Assembly: GCF_012163135.1 (NCBI RefSeq)
Contig: NZ_JAAVUP010000010.1
Location: 62,001 to 126,000, forward strand
From: Neoroseomonas oryzicola
Lineage (GTDB): Bacteria; Pseudomonadota; Alphaproteobacteria; Acetobacterales; Acetobacteraceae
DNA length: 64,000 nucleotides
Direction: 5' to 3'
This document shows, piece by piece, positions 35,064 through 44,178 of the stretch. Under the pieces are notes generated by a model, which did no database searches, was not told the DNA's origin, and worked only from the letters and a program-made list of their open reading frames with translations. Both the position numbers and the translations under genes were made by a program. Every line of letters begins with the position of its first letter. Positions within the stretch are counted from its first letter, which is position 1.

Positions 35064-38000
35064 GTGCAGCACATCGTCGCCTTCTCGCTCGAGCGCCGCC
35101 CGCTGGTGCTGCTGCTGTTCGCCGTCTTCCTCGTCGTCGGCGCCGTCGGCTTCCGCTCGCTCAACATCGAGGCCTATCCCGACCCGGTCCCGCCGACCGT
35201 GGTGATCATCACGCAGAACCCGGGACAGAACGCCGAGGAGATCGAGCGCACCATCACCATCCCGATCGAGGTGGCGATGTCCGGGCTGCCGAACCTGACG
35301 ACGGTGCGCTCCACCTCGCTGTTCGGCCTGTCGGACGTGCGGGTGCAGTTCAACTTCAACTACACCTACGACGAAGCGGTGCAGCAGGTGCTCAACCGGC
35401 TCGGCCAGCTCTCGGGCCTGCCGGAGGGCGCCCAACCCGGCATCTCCCCGGCCTCGCCGATCGGCGAGATCATGCGCTACCGCCTGGTCGGCCCGCCCGG
35501 CTTCGCACTGGACGACCTCAAGACGCTGCAGGACTGGGTGCTCGACCGCCGCTTCAAGCGCGTGCCCGGCGTGATCGACGTGACCACCTTCGGCGGCCTG
35601 TCCAAGACCTATTCCGTCGAGGTCGACCTCGGCCGGATGCGCGCCCTCGGCCTCGAGCTGCCGACCGTGGTCGACCAGATCCGCCGAGCCTCCGTCAATG
35701 TCGGCGCCGGGACGATGAACCTTGGCCCGCAATCCGTCGTGGTTCAGGGCGTCGGCCTGATCCGCTCGCTCGACGACCTCCGCGCCGTCGTGCTCGGCAG
35801 CCAGAACGGCGTGCCGGTGCTGCTGTCGGACATCGCGACGGTGCAGACGGGCAACCTGCCGCGGCTCGGCATCGCGGGGCACGAGAACGACGACGACGTG
35901 GTGCTCGGCGTCGTGCTGATGCGGCGCGGCCAGCAGACCCTGCCGACCATCCATGGCGTCCAGGAAGCGGTCGCCGAGATCAACGGCGGCGGCGTGCTGC
36001 CGCCGGGCGTGCGGCTGGTGCCGCTTTATGACCGCGAGGATTTGGTCGCCACCACGACCAAGAAGGTCGTGAAGAACATCATCGAGGGCGTGCTGCTGAT
36101 CCTGGTGATCCAGTGGCTGTTCCTCGGCGATTTCCGCGGCGCGCTGGTCATCGCCGCCACCATCCCCTTCGCCTTCTTCTTCGCCGTCCTGATGATGCTC
36201 GGACGCGGCGAGAGCGCGAACCTGCTCTCGGTCGGCGCGCTCGACTTCGGCCTGCTGGTCGATGCGACCGTCATCATGGTGGAGAACATCTTCCGCCACC
36301 TCTCGCTCGCGCGGAAAGCGCCAGGCGGACCGCATCCCGTGGCCAAGACCGTCCTGCGCGCGGCGAACGAGGTCGGGCCCGCCATCTTCTTCTCGGCGCT
36401 GATCATCCTCGCGGCCTTCATCCCGCTCTTCACCATGGGCGGCATCGAGGGACGCATCTTCGGCCCGATGGCCAAGACCTACGCCTATGCCATCGCCGGC
36501 GCGCTGATCGCGACCTTCACCATCACCCCCGCGCTGTCCGCCACGCTGTTCAAGGCCGATACCGAGGAACGCGACACGCTGATCATGCGCTGGATCCGCC
36601 GCGGCTTCGACGCGACCTTCGCGGCGGGCATGCGCCGGCGCCTCGTCACCCTCGGCCTCGCGGCGATGATGGTCATCTCCTCCATGGGCATCCTCACGCG
36701 CCTCGGCGCCGAGTTCCTGCCCACGCTCGAGGAAGGCTCGATCTGGCTGCGCGCGACCATGCCGAGCACGATCTCGCTCGAGGAAGGCAACCCGGTCGCC
36801 AACCGCATCCGCCGAGTCCTGATGGAATTCCCCGAGGTCATCACCGTCACCTCCCAGCAGGGCCGCCCGGACGACGGCACCGACAGCGCCGGCTTCTTCA
36901 ACGCGGAATTCTTCGTCCCCCTCGTTCCCCAGGAACGCTGGACCACGGCGCATGACCGCGACGGCCTCGTCACCGCCGTCAACAACCGCCTGTCGCGCGA
37001 ATTCCCCGGCGTCGAGTTCTCCTTCTCCCAGACCATCTCCGACAACGTCCAGGAAGCGGCCTCGGGCGTGAAGGGGGCCAATGCGGTGAAGGTGATCGGG
37101 CCCGATCCCGCCGTCGCGTCGCGCATCGCCGAGCAGATCCGGCGCGAGCTGGCGCAGGTGCAGGGCGTGGCGGATCTCGGCGTGCTGCTCTCGGTCGGGC
37201 AGCAGACCATGTCCATCACCGTCGACCGCGCCCGCGCGGCACGGCAGGGCCTCGCGGTCGGGGACGTCAACGCCGCCCTCGCCGCCGCCGTCGGCGGCCA
37301 GGAGGCCGGCCGCTTCTACGAACCCGGCGGCGACCGCAACTTCCCCATCGTGGTGCGCCTGTCGTCGCAATACCGCGACGGCATCGACGCCATCGGCCGC
37401 ATTCCGGTCGGCGGCAATGCGACCCTCGCCGACGTGGCGCGGATCGAGCTGATCTCGGGCCCGTCCTACATCTACCGCGAGAATTCCTCCCGCTACGTGC
37501 CGGTGCGCTTCTCGATCCGCGAACGCGACCCGGCGAGCGCGGTCACGGAGGCGCAGGAACGCGTCGCGCAGAACGTCCGGCTCCCGGATGGCTACCGCCT
37601 CGAATGGGTGGGCGAGTTCCGCAATCTGCAGCTCGCGGTCGCGCGTCTGACCGTCGTGGTGCCGGTCGCGCTCGCGGTCATCGCGGTGCTGCTCTACATC
37701 GCCTTCGGCCGTCTGACGCAGACGCTGATGGTCTTCGCCATGCTGCCGCTGTCGATCTCGGGCGGCGTGCTCGCGCTGGCACTCGCGGGGCTAAACTTCT
37801 CGGTGCCCGCGGCGATCGGCTTCCTCGCGCTGCTCGGCATCACGGTGATGGAAGCGATCATCTTCCTCACCCATTTCCAGCACCTGCGCGACCATGAGGG
37901 CCTGGCCTGGGCGCGGGCGCTGGCACAGACCGGCACGGACCGGCTGCGCCCGGTGATGATGACCTGCTTCGCCTCCTTCTGCGGCCTGCTGCCGATGGCG

Positions 38001-38198
38001 ATGGCGCACGGCATCGGCGCGGACGTGACCAAGCCGCTTGCCATCGTGGTCGTCGGCGGCATCGGCCTGGTGCCGCTCTTCATCCTCGTGGTGCTGCCCG
38101 CGGCGGTGGACCTCGTGATGCGTCCGCGGGGCGAGGACGAGGACGAGGGCCTCGAGCCCGCAGCCCACGCCCACCCCGCCCCCCGCCCTGCGGAATGA
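35064..38198 (+). CDS. RND efflux pump, heavy-metal efflux (CusA/CzcA) type
   Basis: A 1044-residue, 12-helix proton-driven pump. It starts with GTG at 35064 (QHIVAFSLERRPLVLLLFAV), with GGAG eight bases upstream. Helix 4 carries ALDFGLLVDATVIMVEN, preserving the Asp-Asp-Glu proton relay of the HME (metal) branch. A second half repeats the fold, with AAIGFLALLGITVMEAIIF. The periplasmic loops include TVRSTSLFGLSDVRVQF. The substrate could be a divalent or monovalent metal ion or an organic compound. It lies in an operon with the outer-membrane channel gene 25 bp downstream and is divergent from its adaptor. Confidence 0.93.
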   Translation: MQHIVAFSLERRPLVLLLFAVFLVVGAVGFRSLNIEAYPDPVPPTVVIITQNPGQNAEEIERTITIPIEVAMSGLPNLTTVRSTSLFGLSDVRVQFNFNYTYDEAVQQVLNRLGQLSGLPEGAQPGISPASPIGEIMRYRLVGPPGFALDDLKTLQDWVLDRRFKRVPGVIDVTTFGGLSKTYSVEVDLGRMRALGLELPTVVDQIRRASVNVGAGTMNLGPQSVVVQGVGLIRSLDDLRAVVLGSQNGVPVLLSDIATVQTGNLPRLGIAGHENDDDVVLGVVLMRRGQQTLPTIHGVQEAVAEINGGGVLPPGVRLVPLYDREDLVATTTKKVVKNIIEGVLLILVIQWLFLGDFRGALVIAATIPFAFFFAVLMMLGRGESANLLSVGALDFGLLVDATVIMVENIFRHLSLARKAPGGPHPVAKTVLRAANEVGPAIFFSALIILAAFIPLFTMGGIEGRIFGPMAKTYAYAIAGALIATFTITPALSATLFKADTEERDTLIMRWIRRGFDATFAAGMRRRLVTLGLAAMMVISSMGILTRLGAEFLPTLEEGSIWLRATMPSTISLEEGNPVANRIRRVLMEFPEVITVTSQQGRPDDGTDSAGFFNAEFFVPLVPQERWTTAHDRDGLVTAVNNRLSREFPGVEFSFSQTISDNVQEAASGVKGANAVKVIGPDPAVASRIAEQIRRELAQVQGVADLGVLLSVGQQTMSITVDRARAARQGLAVGDVNAALAAAVGGQEAGRFYEPGGDRNFPIVVRLSSQYRDGIDAIGRIPVGGNATLADVARIELISGPSYIYRENSSRYVPVRFSIRERDPASAVTEAQERVAQNVRLPDGYRLEWVGEFRNLQLAVARLTVVVPVALAVIAVLLYIAFGRLTQTLMVFAMLPLSISGGVLALALAGLNFSVPAAIGFLALLGITVMEAIIFLTHFQHLRDHEGLAWARALAQTGTDRLRPVMMTCFASFCGLLPMAMAHGIGADVTKPLAIVVVGGIGLVPLFILVVLPAAVDLVMRPRGEDEDEGLEPAAHAHPAPRPAE

Positions 38199-38223
38199 CC
38201 GGCCGAGACGGACACCCAACGCC

Positions 38224-39687
38224 ATGATCCGCCCCTTGCTGATCGCCCTCGCCGCCGCGACCGCGGCGACGGCGGCCCAGGCCCAGACCCCCGTCATCAC
38301 GCCAGCCCCGGCGCCCGAGGCCGCCGCGCCGGCGGCGATCCCCGCGCCGGCGGTGCCCGCAGCCCAGGCGCCGCTGCCCATCACGCTGCCGAGCCTGACG
38401 CTCGCCGAGGCCGAGGCCCTGCTGCTCGAGCGCAACCTGGCCCTCGCCGCCGCGCGCCGCGGCGTGGACGTCGCGCGGGCGCAGGTGCTGGTGGCCGATA
38501 CCTCGCCCGCGCCGACGATCGGCTACAACCAGGTGGTCGGCCAGTGGAGCGAGCAGTCGCGCCTCAGCGGCCAGTACGGCGCGCGGGGCGTCTCGCCCCT
38601 CAACAACGCGCAGGCGACCTTCTCCGTCCTGATCGAGACCGGCGGCAAGCGGGAGCTGCGCACGCGCGTCGCGCGCGAAGGCGTCTCCGCGGCGGAGGCG
38701 CAGCTCCTCGACACGCTGCGCGGCGAGGTCTTCGCGCTCCGCCAGGCCTTCTTCGCCGGGCTCGAGGCGCGGGCCAACCTGCAGGTGGCACTGGCCAACC
38801 GCCAGGCGCTGAACGAGACGGAGGGCCTGCTGCGCCGCCAGGTGCAGCAGGGCCAGATCCCCGAGGCCGACCTGCTGCGCTTCCAGGCGAGCCGCCTGCC
38901 CTTCGAGCAGGACCTCGCGGCGGCCGCGCAGGCCTACGTCGCCGCGGTCGCGCAGGTGGCGGTGCAGCTCGGCACCGACGCGACGCGCCAGCGACCGCAG
39001 GGGGCGTCGCACGATCCGCTCGCGCCCATTCTGGCGCCGCTGCCCTTCGACCTGCGCGGACGGCTCGATGCGCGGGCGAGCGAGCCGCCGCCGCGCGAGC
39101 AGCTCGCGACCGCGGTCGCCAACCGGCCCGACGTGCTCGCCGCGGCGCGGATCGCCGGCGCGGCCGCGGCGAATGCGCGCCTCGCGGAAGCCGGCCGCTC
39201 GCGCGACGTCACCCTGAACGCGAGCCTGGGCCGGACCGAGCTGAGCCAGGACCTGCCGAGCGGCTCGCGGACCGCCTTCGCGTCGAACCAGGTCGGCATC
39301 GGCGTCTCGATCCCCATTTTCACGCGCCGCCTGACGGACGGGACGGCGGCCGCGGCGACGGCGCTGCAGGGCCAGGCCGAGATGCAGGCGCGGCTCGTGC
39401 TGACCCAGGCGCAGGCCGATGTGGCGACGGCCTGGGCCAGTTACCTCCAGGCGCGCCAATTGCTGACCCTGACCACCGCCCAGGCGCTGCGCCGGGCCGA
39501 GGAGGCCTACCAGTCGACCGAGGCGGCCTACCGCGCCGGCGGGCGCACGCTGCTCGACGTGCTGGACGCGCTGCGCACGCTGAACGCGACCCGGGTCGCG
39601 GCGAATGGTGCGCGGGCGCAGATGCTGCGGGCGCTGGCGGGCCTCGAGCAGGCGAGCGGCGTCGCGGGGATCGCGCCGCGGCCCTGA
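38224..39687 (+). CDS. TolC/CusC-family outer-membrane efflux protein
   Basis: A 487-residue exported protein with signal MIRPLLIALAAATAATAAQAQ and then an Ala/Pro-rich linker (about 22-58). Two repeats of the OEP fold follow, with long alpha-helical coiled coils (for example LLERNLALAAARRGVDVARAQ and AEEAYQSTEAAYRAGGRTLL). It forms the channel for the RND pump encoded just upstream. The N-terminal cysteine seen in lipidated CusC is absent, as the signal ends in AQA. Ordered beta-strand pairs include LNASLGRTELSQDLPSG and GIGVSIPIF. Confidence 0.92.
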   Translation: MIRPLLIALAAATAATAAQAQTPVITPAPAPEAAAPAAIPAPAVPAAQAPLPITLPSLTLAEAEALLLERNLALAAARRGVDVARAQVLVADTSPAPTIGYNQVVGQWSEQSRLSGQYGARGVSPLNNAQATFSVLIETGGKRELRTRVAREGVSAAEAQLLDTLRGEVFALRQAFFAGLEARANLQVALANRQALNETEGLLRRQVQQGQIPEADLLRFQASRLPFEQDLAAAAQAYVAAVAQVAVQLGTDATRQRPQGASHDPLAPILAPLPFDLRGRLDARASEPPPREQLATAVANRPDVLAAARIAGAAAANARLAEAGRSRDVTLNASLGRTELSQDLPSGSRTAFASNQVGIGVSIPIFTRRLTDGTAAAATALQGQAEMQARLVLTQAQADVATAWASYLQARQLLTLTTAQALRRAEEAYQSTEAAYRAGGRTLLDVLDALRTLNATRVAANGARAQMLRALAGLEQASGVAGIAPRP

Positions 39688-39730
39688 ATGGCGCGAAGGC
39701 AGCTGGTCCGGATCACCCCGGAGCCGCCGC

Positions 39731-39799
39731 CGGTATCGGTTTCCAAAGGCCCTTCGGCCTTTGGCGGGGTGAGCCCGAGAGGGGCGGCGCCCCTCTCGG
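39731..39799 (+). repeat. Double-hairpin dispersed repeat, copy 1
   Basis: It begins CGGTATCGGTTTCCAAAGGC. Hairpin 1 is CCAAAGGCC (39743-39751), loop CTTC, GGCCTTTGG (39756-39764). Hairpin 2 is CCGAGAGGGGC (39775-39785), loop GGC, GCCCCTCTCGG (39789-39799). It lies between the convergent efflux channel and methyltransferase genes. The inverse-orientation relative is at 41210-41272. Confidence 0.9.
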
Positions 39800-39805
39800 A
39801 AGCCA

Positions 39806-40408
39806 TCACCGCTTCAGCACCGCCCTGACCACTTCCGCGCACCCCTGGTGCCGGGGCCCTTCGTCCAGCGCCACCGTCCCTTCCAGCAGTTCGAGCACCT
39901 CGAGCCCCGCGAAGTGCTGCTCGACCAGTGCGCGCGACCACAGCAGCGAGACATCCTTCGGCCCGCCGCTGCGCCGGCCTTCCTGCGCCGGCGTGAAGCA
40001 TTCCATCACCAGCAGCCCGCCGGGCGCGAGCGCGCGCATCGCGCCGGCGCAGGCCGCCGCGCGGTCCGCGGGCGGAAGATGCACGAAGATCCAGGCGATC
40101 AGGTCGAAGCCGGCGTCCGGCCAGTCCCACACGGAGACATCCGCGGTCACCGTCCGCAGCCCGACGCCGCGCCTCCCCGCCAGCGCCGCCGCCTTCGCGA
40201 GGCCGACCGGCGACCAGTCGACCGAGGTCGTGACCAGCCCCTGTTCCGCCAGCCAGACGCCGTTGCGGCCCTCGCCGTCGCCCACCGCCAGCGCGCGCAT
40301 CCCCCGCCGCAGCCGGTGGGCCTGGGACAGCAGATACAGGTTCGGCGCCTCGCCGAACTGGAAGCCGCCGCCGGCGTAGCGTTCGTCCCAGGCGAGCGAG
40401 GTGCTCAT
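39806..40408 (-). CDS. SAM-dependent methyltransferase (TehB/UbiE-like fold)
   Basis: A 200-residue class I methyltransferase, starting MSTSLAWDERYAGGGFQFGE. Motif I is ALAVGDGEGRNGVWLAEQG (residues 40-58), the acidic residue of motif II is SVDWSP (Asp64), and post-motif blocks are TADVSVWDW and LAPGGLLVMECFTPAQEG. The WDERY...GxxPN start and VGxGEGRN are typical of TehB-like tellurite/thiol methyltransferases. The substrate is unknown. Its ATG overlaps the stop of the M23 peptidase gene (ATGA at 40408-40405), so they are one operon following xseA. Confidence 0.88.
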   Translation of the reverse strand: MSTSLAWDERYAGGGFQFGEAPNLYLLSQAHRLRRGMRALAVGDGEGRNGVWLAEQGLVTTSVDWSPVGLAKAAALAGRRGVGLRTVTADVSVWDWPDAGFDLIAWIFVHLPPADRAAACAGAMRALAPGGLLVMECFTPAQEGRRSGGPKDVSLLWSRALVEQHFAGLEVLELLEGTVALDEGPRHQGCAEVVRAVLKR

Positions 40409-41319
40409 GCCGGCAGCACCACCGGCTGCGGGTCGAGGAAGGTCTGGAACCAGGACAGCGAGAAATGCAGGTGCGGCCCCGTCACCCGCCCCGTCGCACC
40501 GGACAGCGCCACGCGATCGCCCTTCGCGACCATCTGCCCTTCCCGCACCTCGAAGGCCGAGAGATGCGCGTAGAGCGTGTTCACGCCGTGCCCGTGGTCG
40601 ATCACCACCAGATTGCCGAAGAAATGGAACTCGTCCGCGAGCGTCACCCGCCCCGCCGCCGCGGCCTTGAGCGGCGTGCCCGTCGGTACCGCGAAGTCGA
40701 GCCCGTAATGCGGCTGCCGCGGCTGTCCGTTCAGGATGCGCCGGCTGCCATAGACGCCGGAGATCCGCCCGCTCGCCGGAGGGGCGAAGCCCTCGGCGAA
40801 GCCGGTCAGCGCGCTGTCCACCGCGCGCACGGTCGCGAGCTTCTCGCGCTCGCGCAGGATGCGCTGCAGCGTCTCCTCGTCGGGCGTGACCTGGGACGGC
40901 GGCAGGCCGTTGATGCGTTGTTCCTGCCACTGCCGCCGCGCGATCGACAGGCGCCGCTCCTCCCGCCGCCCGCCGGGCTCGGTGACGGACAGCGTGGCAC
41001 TCGGCCCCTGGTCGCGCCCGAAGCCGAAGGCGAAGGCGCCATCCGCGGCGACGCGCACGGCACGGCCATCGAGGGCGAGGCGCGTGCCGGGCGCGGCACG
41101 GCCGACGACGAAGCCGCCTTGCGCGAGGCCGCGGTCGGGGAAGGACACGGCGGCGGCAGGGCGGGACAACAGCAGGGCCGGGGCGGCCAGTACCGCGCGG
41201 CGGGAGATCGTGGAGGGGCCTTGCCCCTCCACACCACCCCACCAAAGGCCGAAAGGCCTTTGGGAACCGATACGGGCGCCGGCCAGGCAAGTCCGCGGCC
41301 GGGCATCGAAGATCTTCAC
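40405..41319 (-). CDS. M23 family metallopeptidase, exported
   Basis: LytM/M23 zinc endopeptidase that cuts peptidoglycan peptides. The catalytic domain has HYGLDF (His and Asp ligands), VIDHGHGVNTLYAHLS, and TGPHLHFSL (third ligand HxH). Before it lies a coiled-coil-like stretch (DEETLQRILREREKL). The export signal, STISRRAVLAAPALLLSRPAAA, has paired arginines. The start is uncertain. GTG at 41319 overlaps the xseA stop (GTGA) and has an AGGGA upstream, but puts 34 residues before the signal, 21 of them encoded by repeat copy 2. GTG at 41232 would give a normal signal length and lies inside the hairpin of the repeat. I list the longer form. Confidence 0.85.
   Translation of the reverse strand: MKIFDARPRTCLAGARIGSQRPFGLWWGGVEGQGPSTISRRAVLAAPALLLSRPAAAVSFPDRGLAQGGFVVGRAAPGTRLALDGRAVRVAADGAFAFGFGRDQGPSATLSVTEPGGRREERRLSIARRQWQEQRINGLPPSQVTPDEETLQRILREREKLATVRAVDSALTGFAEGFAPPASGRISGVYGSRRILNGQPRQPHYGLDFAVPTGTPLKAAAAGRVTLADEFHFFGNLVVIDHGHGVNTLYAHLSAFEVREGQMVAKGDRVALSGATGRVTGPHLHFSLSWFQTFLDPQPVVLPA
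41210..41272 (-). repeat. Double-hairpin dispersed repeat, copy 2 (overlaps the M23 gene start)
   Basis: Minus strand: CGTATCGGTTCCCAAAGGCC, hairpin 1 CCAAAGGCC-TTTC-GGCCTTTGG (41263-41242), hairpin 2 GTGGAGGGGC (41232-41223), loop AAG, GCCCCTCCAC (41219-41210). It matches copy 1 in order, loop sizes and flanks, in the opposite orientation. The sequence is translated in frame in the long form of the M23 peptidase as RIGSQRPFGLWWGGVEGQGP. Confidence 0.9.
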
Positions 41320-42764
41320 AGCAATGATCCCTGTTCCGGCGCCGATCCCTTGCGGCGCGGCGCGCCCCCTTCCGCCTGCGCGCGAACGTCACCATCGGCG
41401 AAGGTCAACCGCAGCGCCTGGCCCGGCGCGACGCGCTTCGCGGCCGTCACCGGATGCCCCTCCGCGTCCCGCACCAGCGCAAAACCACGCGCGAGCACCG
41501 ACTGATACGACGCGCTCTCGAGCCGCGCCGACAGCCCCTCCAGCACCGCTCGCTTCTGCCGCACCAGCGCCTGCACCGGCGCCGGCGACAACCGCGCCAG
41601 TGCCGGCGCACGCGCCCGCGCATCGCGCTGCCGCCCCCAGGCCGCCGACAGCCGCAGCGACAAGGCCTGAACCGCGGCGCGCCGCGCCAGGATCCCCTCG
41701 CGCGGATGCGGCACGCGCAGCCCCGCCAGCGCTTGCCGCCGCGCGCCCAGCAGCGACACCAGCGCCCGCGGCAGCCGTTCCCCGATATCGTCCAGCCGCT
41801 GCCGCGACTGCGCGAGCCGCGCCGGCACGTCCGGTAGCCCGCGTTCCGCCCGCAACAAGCGCAGCCGCGCCCCGTTCAGCAGCCCCGCCGCCGCCTGCGC
41901 CAGCCGCGCCCCGGTCTGCGCCAGCCCCGCCATCAGGTCCGCCCGCGCCGGCACCGCCAGTTCGGCCGCCGCCGTCGGCGTCGGCGCCCGGCGGTCCGAG
42001 GCGAAGTCGATCAGCGTCGTATCCGTCTCATGCCCCACCGCGCTGATCAGCGGGATGGAACAGGCGGCGGCGGCGCGGACCACGATCTCCTCATTGAAGG
42101 CCATCAGGTCCTCGAGCGACCCGCCGCCGCGCGCGACGATCAGCACGTCCGGCCGCGGCACCCGTCCGCCCGGCGCGATGGCGTCGAAGCCGCGGATGGC
42201 AGAGGCGATCTGCTCGGCCGCGCCCTGCCCCTGCACCATCACCGGCCACAGGATGATCCGGCGCGGGAAGCGCCGCGCGATCGTCGTGCGGATGTCCTGG
42301 ATGACCGCGCCCTTCTCGGAGGTCACCACGCCGATCACGGCGGGCAGGCGTGGGATGGGCTTCTTGCGCGCCTCATCGAACAGGCCTTCTTCCAGCAGGC
42401 GCTTGCGCAGCGCCTCGATGCGCGCGAGCAGCGCGCCCTCGCCGGCATATTCCAGCCGCTCGATCACCAGCTGGTACTTCGACCGGTCGGCATAGGTGGA
42501 GATCCGCCCCGTCGCGATCATCTCCACGCCGTTCTCGGGCAGCGTGCCGAGGTTGCGAACGGCGGACTTCCAGATCACCGCCTCGATCTTCGCATCCGCA
42601 TCCTTCAGCGACAGGTAGATGTGGCCGGAAGGATACCGCTTCATCTCGGTGATCTCGCCGCGCACGCGCACGCGGCCGAAGGCGCCCTCGAGGGTGCGGC
42701 GGATCGCCCCCGCCAGGTCCGAGACGGCATATTCCGGGATGTTGGTGGTCGCCGGGGTGTCCAT
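41316..42764 (-). CDS. xseA: Exodeoxyribonuclease VII large subunit
   Basis: XseA is the large subunit of exonuclease VII, which degrades single-stranded DNA from both ends. The 482-residue product has an N-terminal OB fold ([21 protein letters not shown]), then the catalytic region with [36 protein letters not shown] and [20 protein letters not shown], followed by a long coiled-coil tail rich in Arg/Ala. Length is close to the family average. It is divergent from purD, with 49 bp between the starts. The M23 peptidase gene follows with a 4-base overlap. XseB is not in the window. Confidence 0.97.
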   Translation of the reverse strand: MDTPATTNIPEYAVSDLAGAIRRTLEGAFGRVRVRGEITEMKRYPSGHIYLSLKDADAKIEAVIWKSAVRNLGTLPENGVEMIATGRISTYADRSKYQLVIERLEYAGEGALLARIEALRKRLLEEGLFDEARKKPIPRLPAVIGVVTSEKGAVIQDIRTTIARRFPRRIILWPVMVQGQGAAEQIASAIRGFDAIAPGGRVPRPDVLIVARGGGSLEDLMAFNEEIVVRAAAACSIPLISAVGHETDTTLIDFASDRRAPTPTAAAELAVPARADLMAGLAQTGARLAQAAAGLLNGARLRLLRAERGLPDVPARLAQSRQRLDDIGERLPRALVSLLGARRQALAGLRVPHPREGILARRAAVQALSLRLSAAWGRQRDARARAPALARLSPAPVQALVRQKRAVLEGLSARLESASYQSVLARGFALVRDAEGHPVTAAKRVAPGQALRLTFADGDVRAQAEGGAPRRKGSAPEQGSLL

Positions 42765-42813
42765 CCGGCCACCCTATGCTAAGGCGCCGCCCGTCAGAAG
42801 CGGGGTGCGCGCG

Positions 42814-44082
42814 ATGAAGGTCCTGGTGGTCGGCGGCGGCGGTCGTGAACACGCGCTGTGCTGGGCGATCGCGGCCTCCCCGCTGCTGAGCAAATTGTGG
42901 TGTGCCCCGGGCAATGCGGGCATCGCCGAGGTCGCGGAATGCGTGGCGATCGATTCGCTCGACATCCCGGCCCTGGTGGCCTTCGCCACGACACACGCGG
43001 TTGACCTTGTGGTGGTCGGCGGCGAGCCGCCGCTGGTCGCGGGCCTCGCCGACGCCTGCGCCGCCGCCGGCATCAAGTGCTTCGGCCCGAGCCAGGCCGC
43101 CGCGCGCCTTGAAGGCAGCAAGACCTTCACGCGGGAGGTCGCCGACGCCGCCGGCGCCCCCGGCGCGCGGTGGCAGCGCTTCACCGACCCGGCGGCCGCG
43201 AAGGCCTATGTCCGGGACCAGGGCGCGCCCATCGTGGTGAAGGCCGATGGCCTCGCCGCCGGCAAGGGCGTGGTCGTCGCCGCGACGGTCGAGGAAGCCG
43301 AGGCCGCCATCGCCGACATGATGGAATCCCGCATCCACGGCGACTCCGGCGCGACCGTGCTGATCGAGGAATGCCTGATCGGGCAGGAGGTCTCCTTCTT
43401 CGCGCTGTGCGACGGGACGACGGCGCTGCCCCTCGGCGCCGCGCAGGACCACAAGCGCGTGGGTGACGGCGACACCGGCCCCAACACCGGCGGCATGGGC
43501 GCCTATTCGCCCCCGCCGGTCTTCGACCAGGCGATGCAGGACGCGACCATGTCCCGCATCGTCCGGCCCGTGCTGGCGGAGATGGCGCGGCGTGGCACCC
43601 CCTTCCGCGGCGTGCTCTTCGCCGGGCTGATGATCACCGCGGACGGCCCGCGCCTGATCGAGTTCAACGTCCGCTTCGGCGATCCCGAATGCCAGGCGCT
43701 GATGGTGCGGCTGCGGTCCGACCTGCTGCCCGCCTTGCTCGCCGCCTGCGACGGGGAACTGGCGCAGTTCGACCTGCGCTGGGAGACCCAGCATTCCCTC
43801 GTCGTGGTGATGGCCGCGCAGGGCTATCCGGGGTCCTACGCCAAGGGCAGCGAGATCCGCGGCCTGGAACGCGCAGCGCAGGTCCCGGGCGTGCAGGTCT
43901 TCCACGCGGGGACGTCGCGGCGGGACGACGGCGCGCTGGTCGCAACCGGCGGACGCGTGCTCGGCATCACCGCCACGGGCGCCACGCTGAAGGAGGCCCA
44001 GGCCGCGGCCTATGCGGCGGTCGATGCGATCGACTGGCCGGGCGGCTTCTGCCGGCGCGACATCGGCTGGCGGGCCCTCTAG
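42814..44082 (+). CDS. purD: Phosphoribosylamine-glycine ligase (PurD)
   Basis: PurD joins glycine to phosphoribosylamine with ATP, the second step of purine synthesis. The 422-residue product starts [20 protein letters not shown], an N-terminal signature of the family. The ATP-grasp motifs include [18 protein letters not shown], the PurD signature [14 protein letters not shown], and [19 protein letters not shown]. The ATG at 42814 is chosen because it gives the conserved N-terminus; the upstream frame crosses the divergent xseA start. It is followed by an MFS transporter gene after 96 bp. Confidence 0.98.
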   Translation: MKVLVVGGGGREHALCWAIAASPLLSKLWCAPGNAGIAEVAECVAIDSLDIPALVAFATTHAVDLVVVGGEPPLVAGLADACAAAGIKCFGPSQAAARLEGSKTFTREVADAAGAPGARWQRFTDPAAAKAYVRDQGAPIVVKADGLAAGKGVVVAATVEEAEAAIADMMESRIHGDSGATVLIEECLIGQEVSFFALCDGTTALPLGAAQDHKRVGDGDTGPNTGGMGAYSPPPVFDQAMQDATMSRIVRPVLAEMARRGTPFRGVLFAGLMITADGPRLIEFNVRFGDPECQALMVRLRSDLLPALLAACDGELAQFDLRWETQHSLVVVMAAQGYPGSYAKGSEIRGLERAAQVPGVQVFHAGTSRRDDGALVATGGRVLGITATGATLKEAQAAAYAAVDAIDWPGGFCRRDIGWRAL

Positions 44083-44178
44083 GCCCCGCTTGCCTTCGAG
44101 CCTGCAGCGGCCCATTCTGTAGCGATCGTTAAAAAAGACCGTCGCGCGCGCCGGTCTTCCGCCACGGATCGGGACGCG

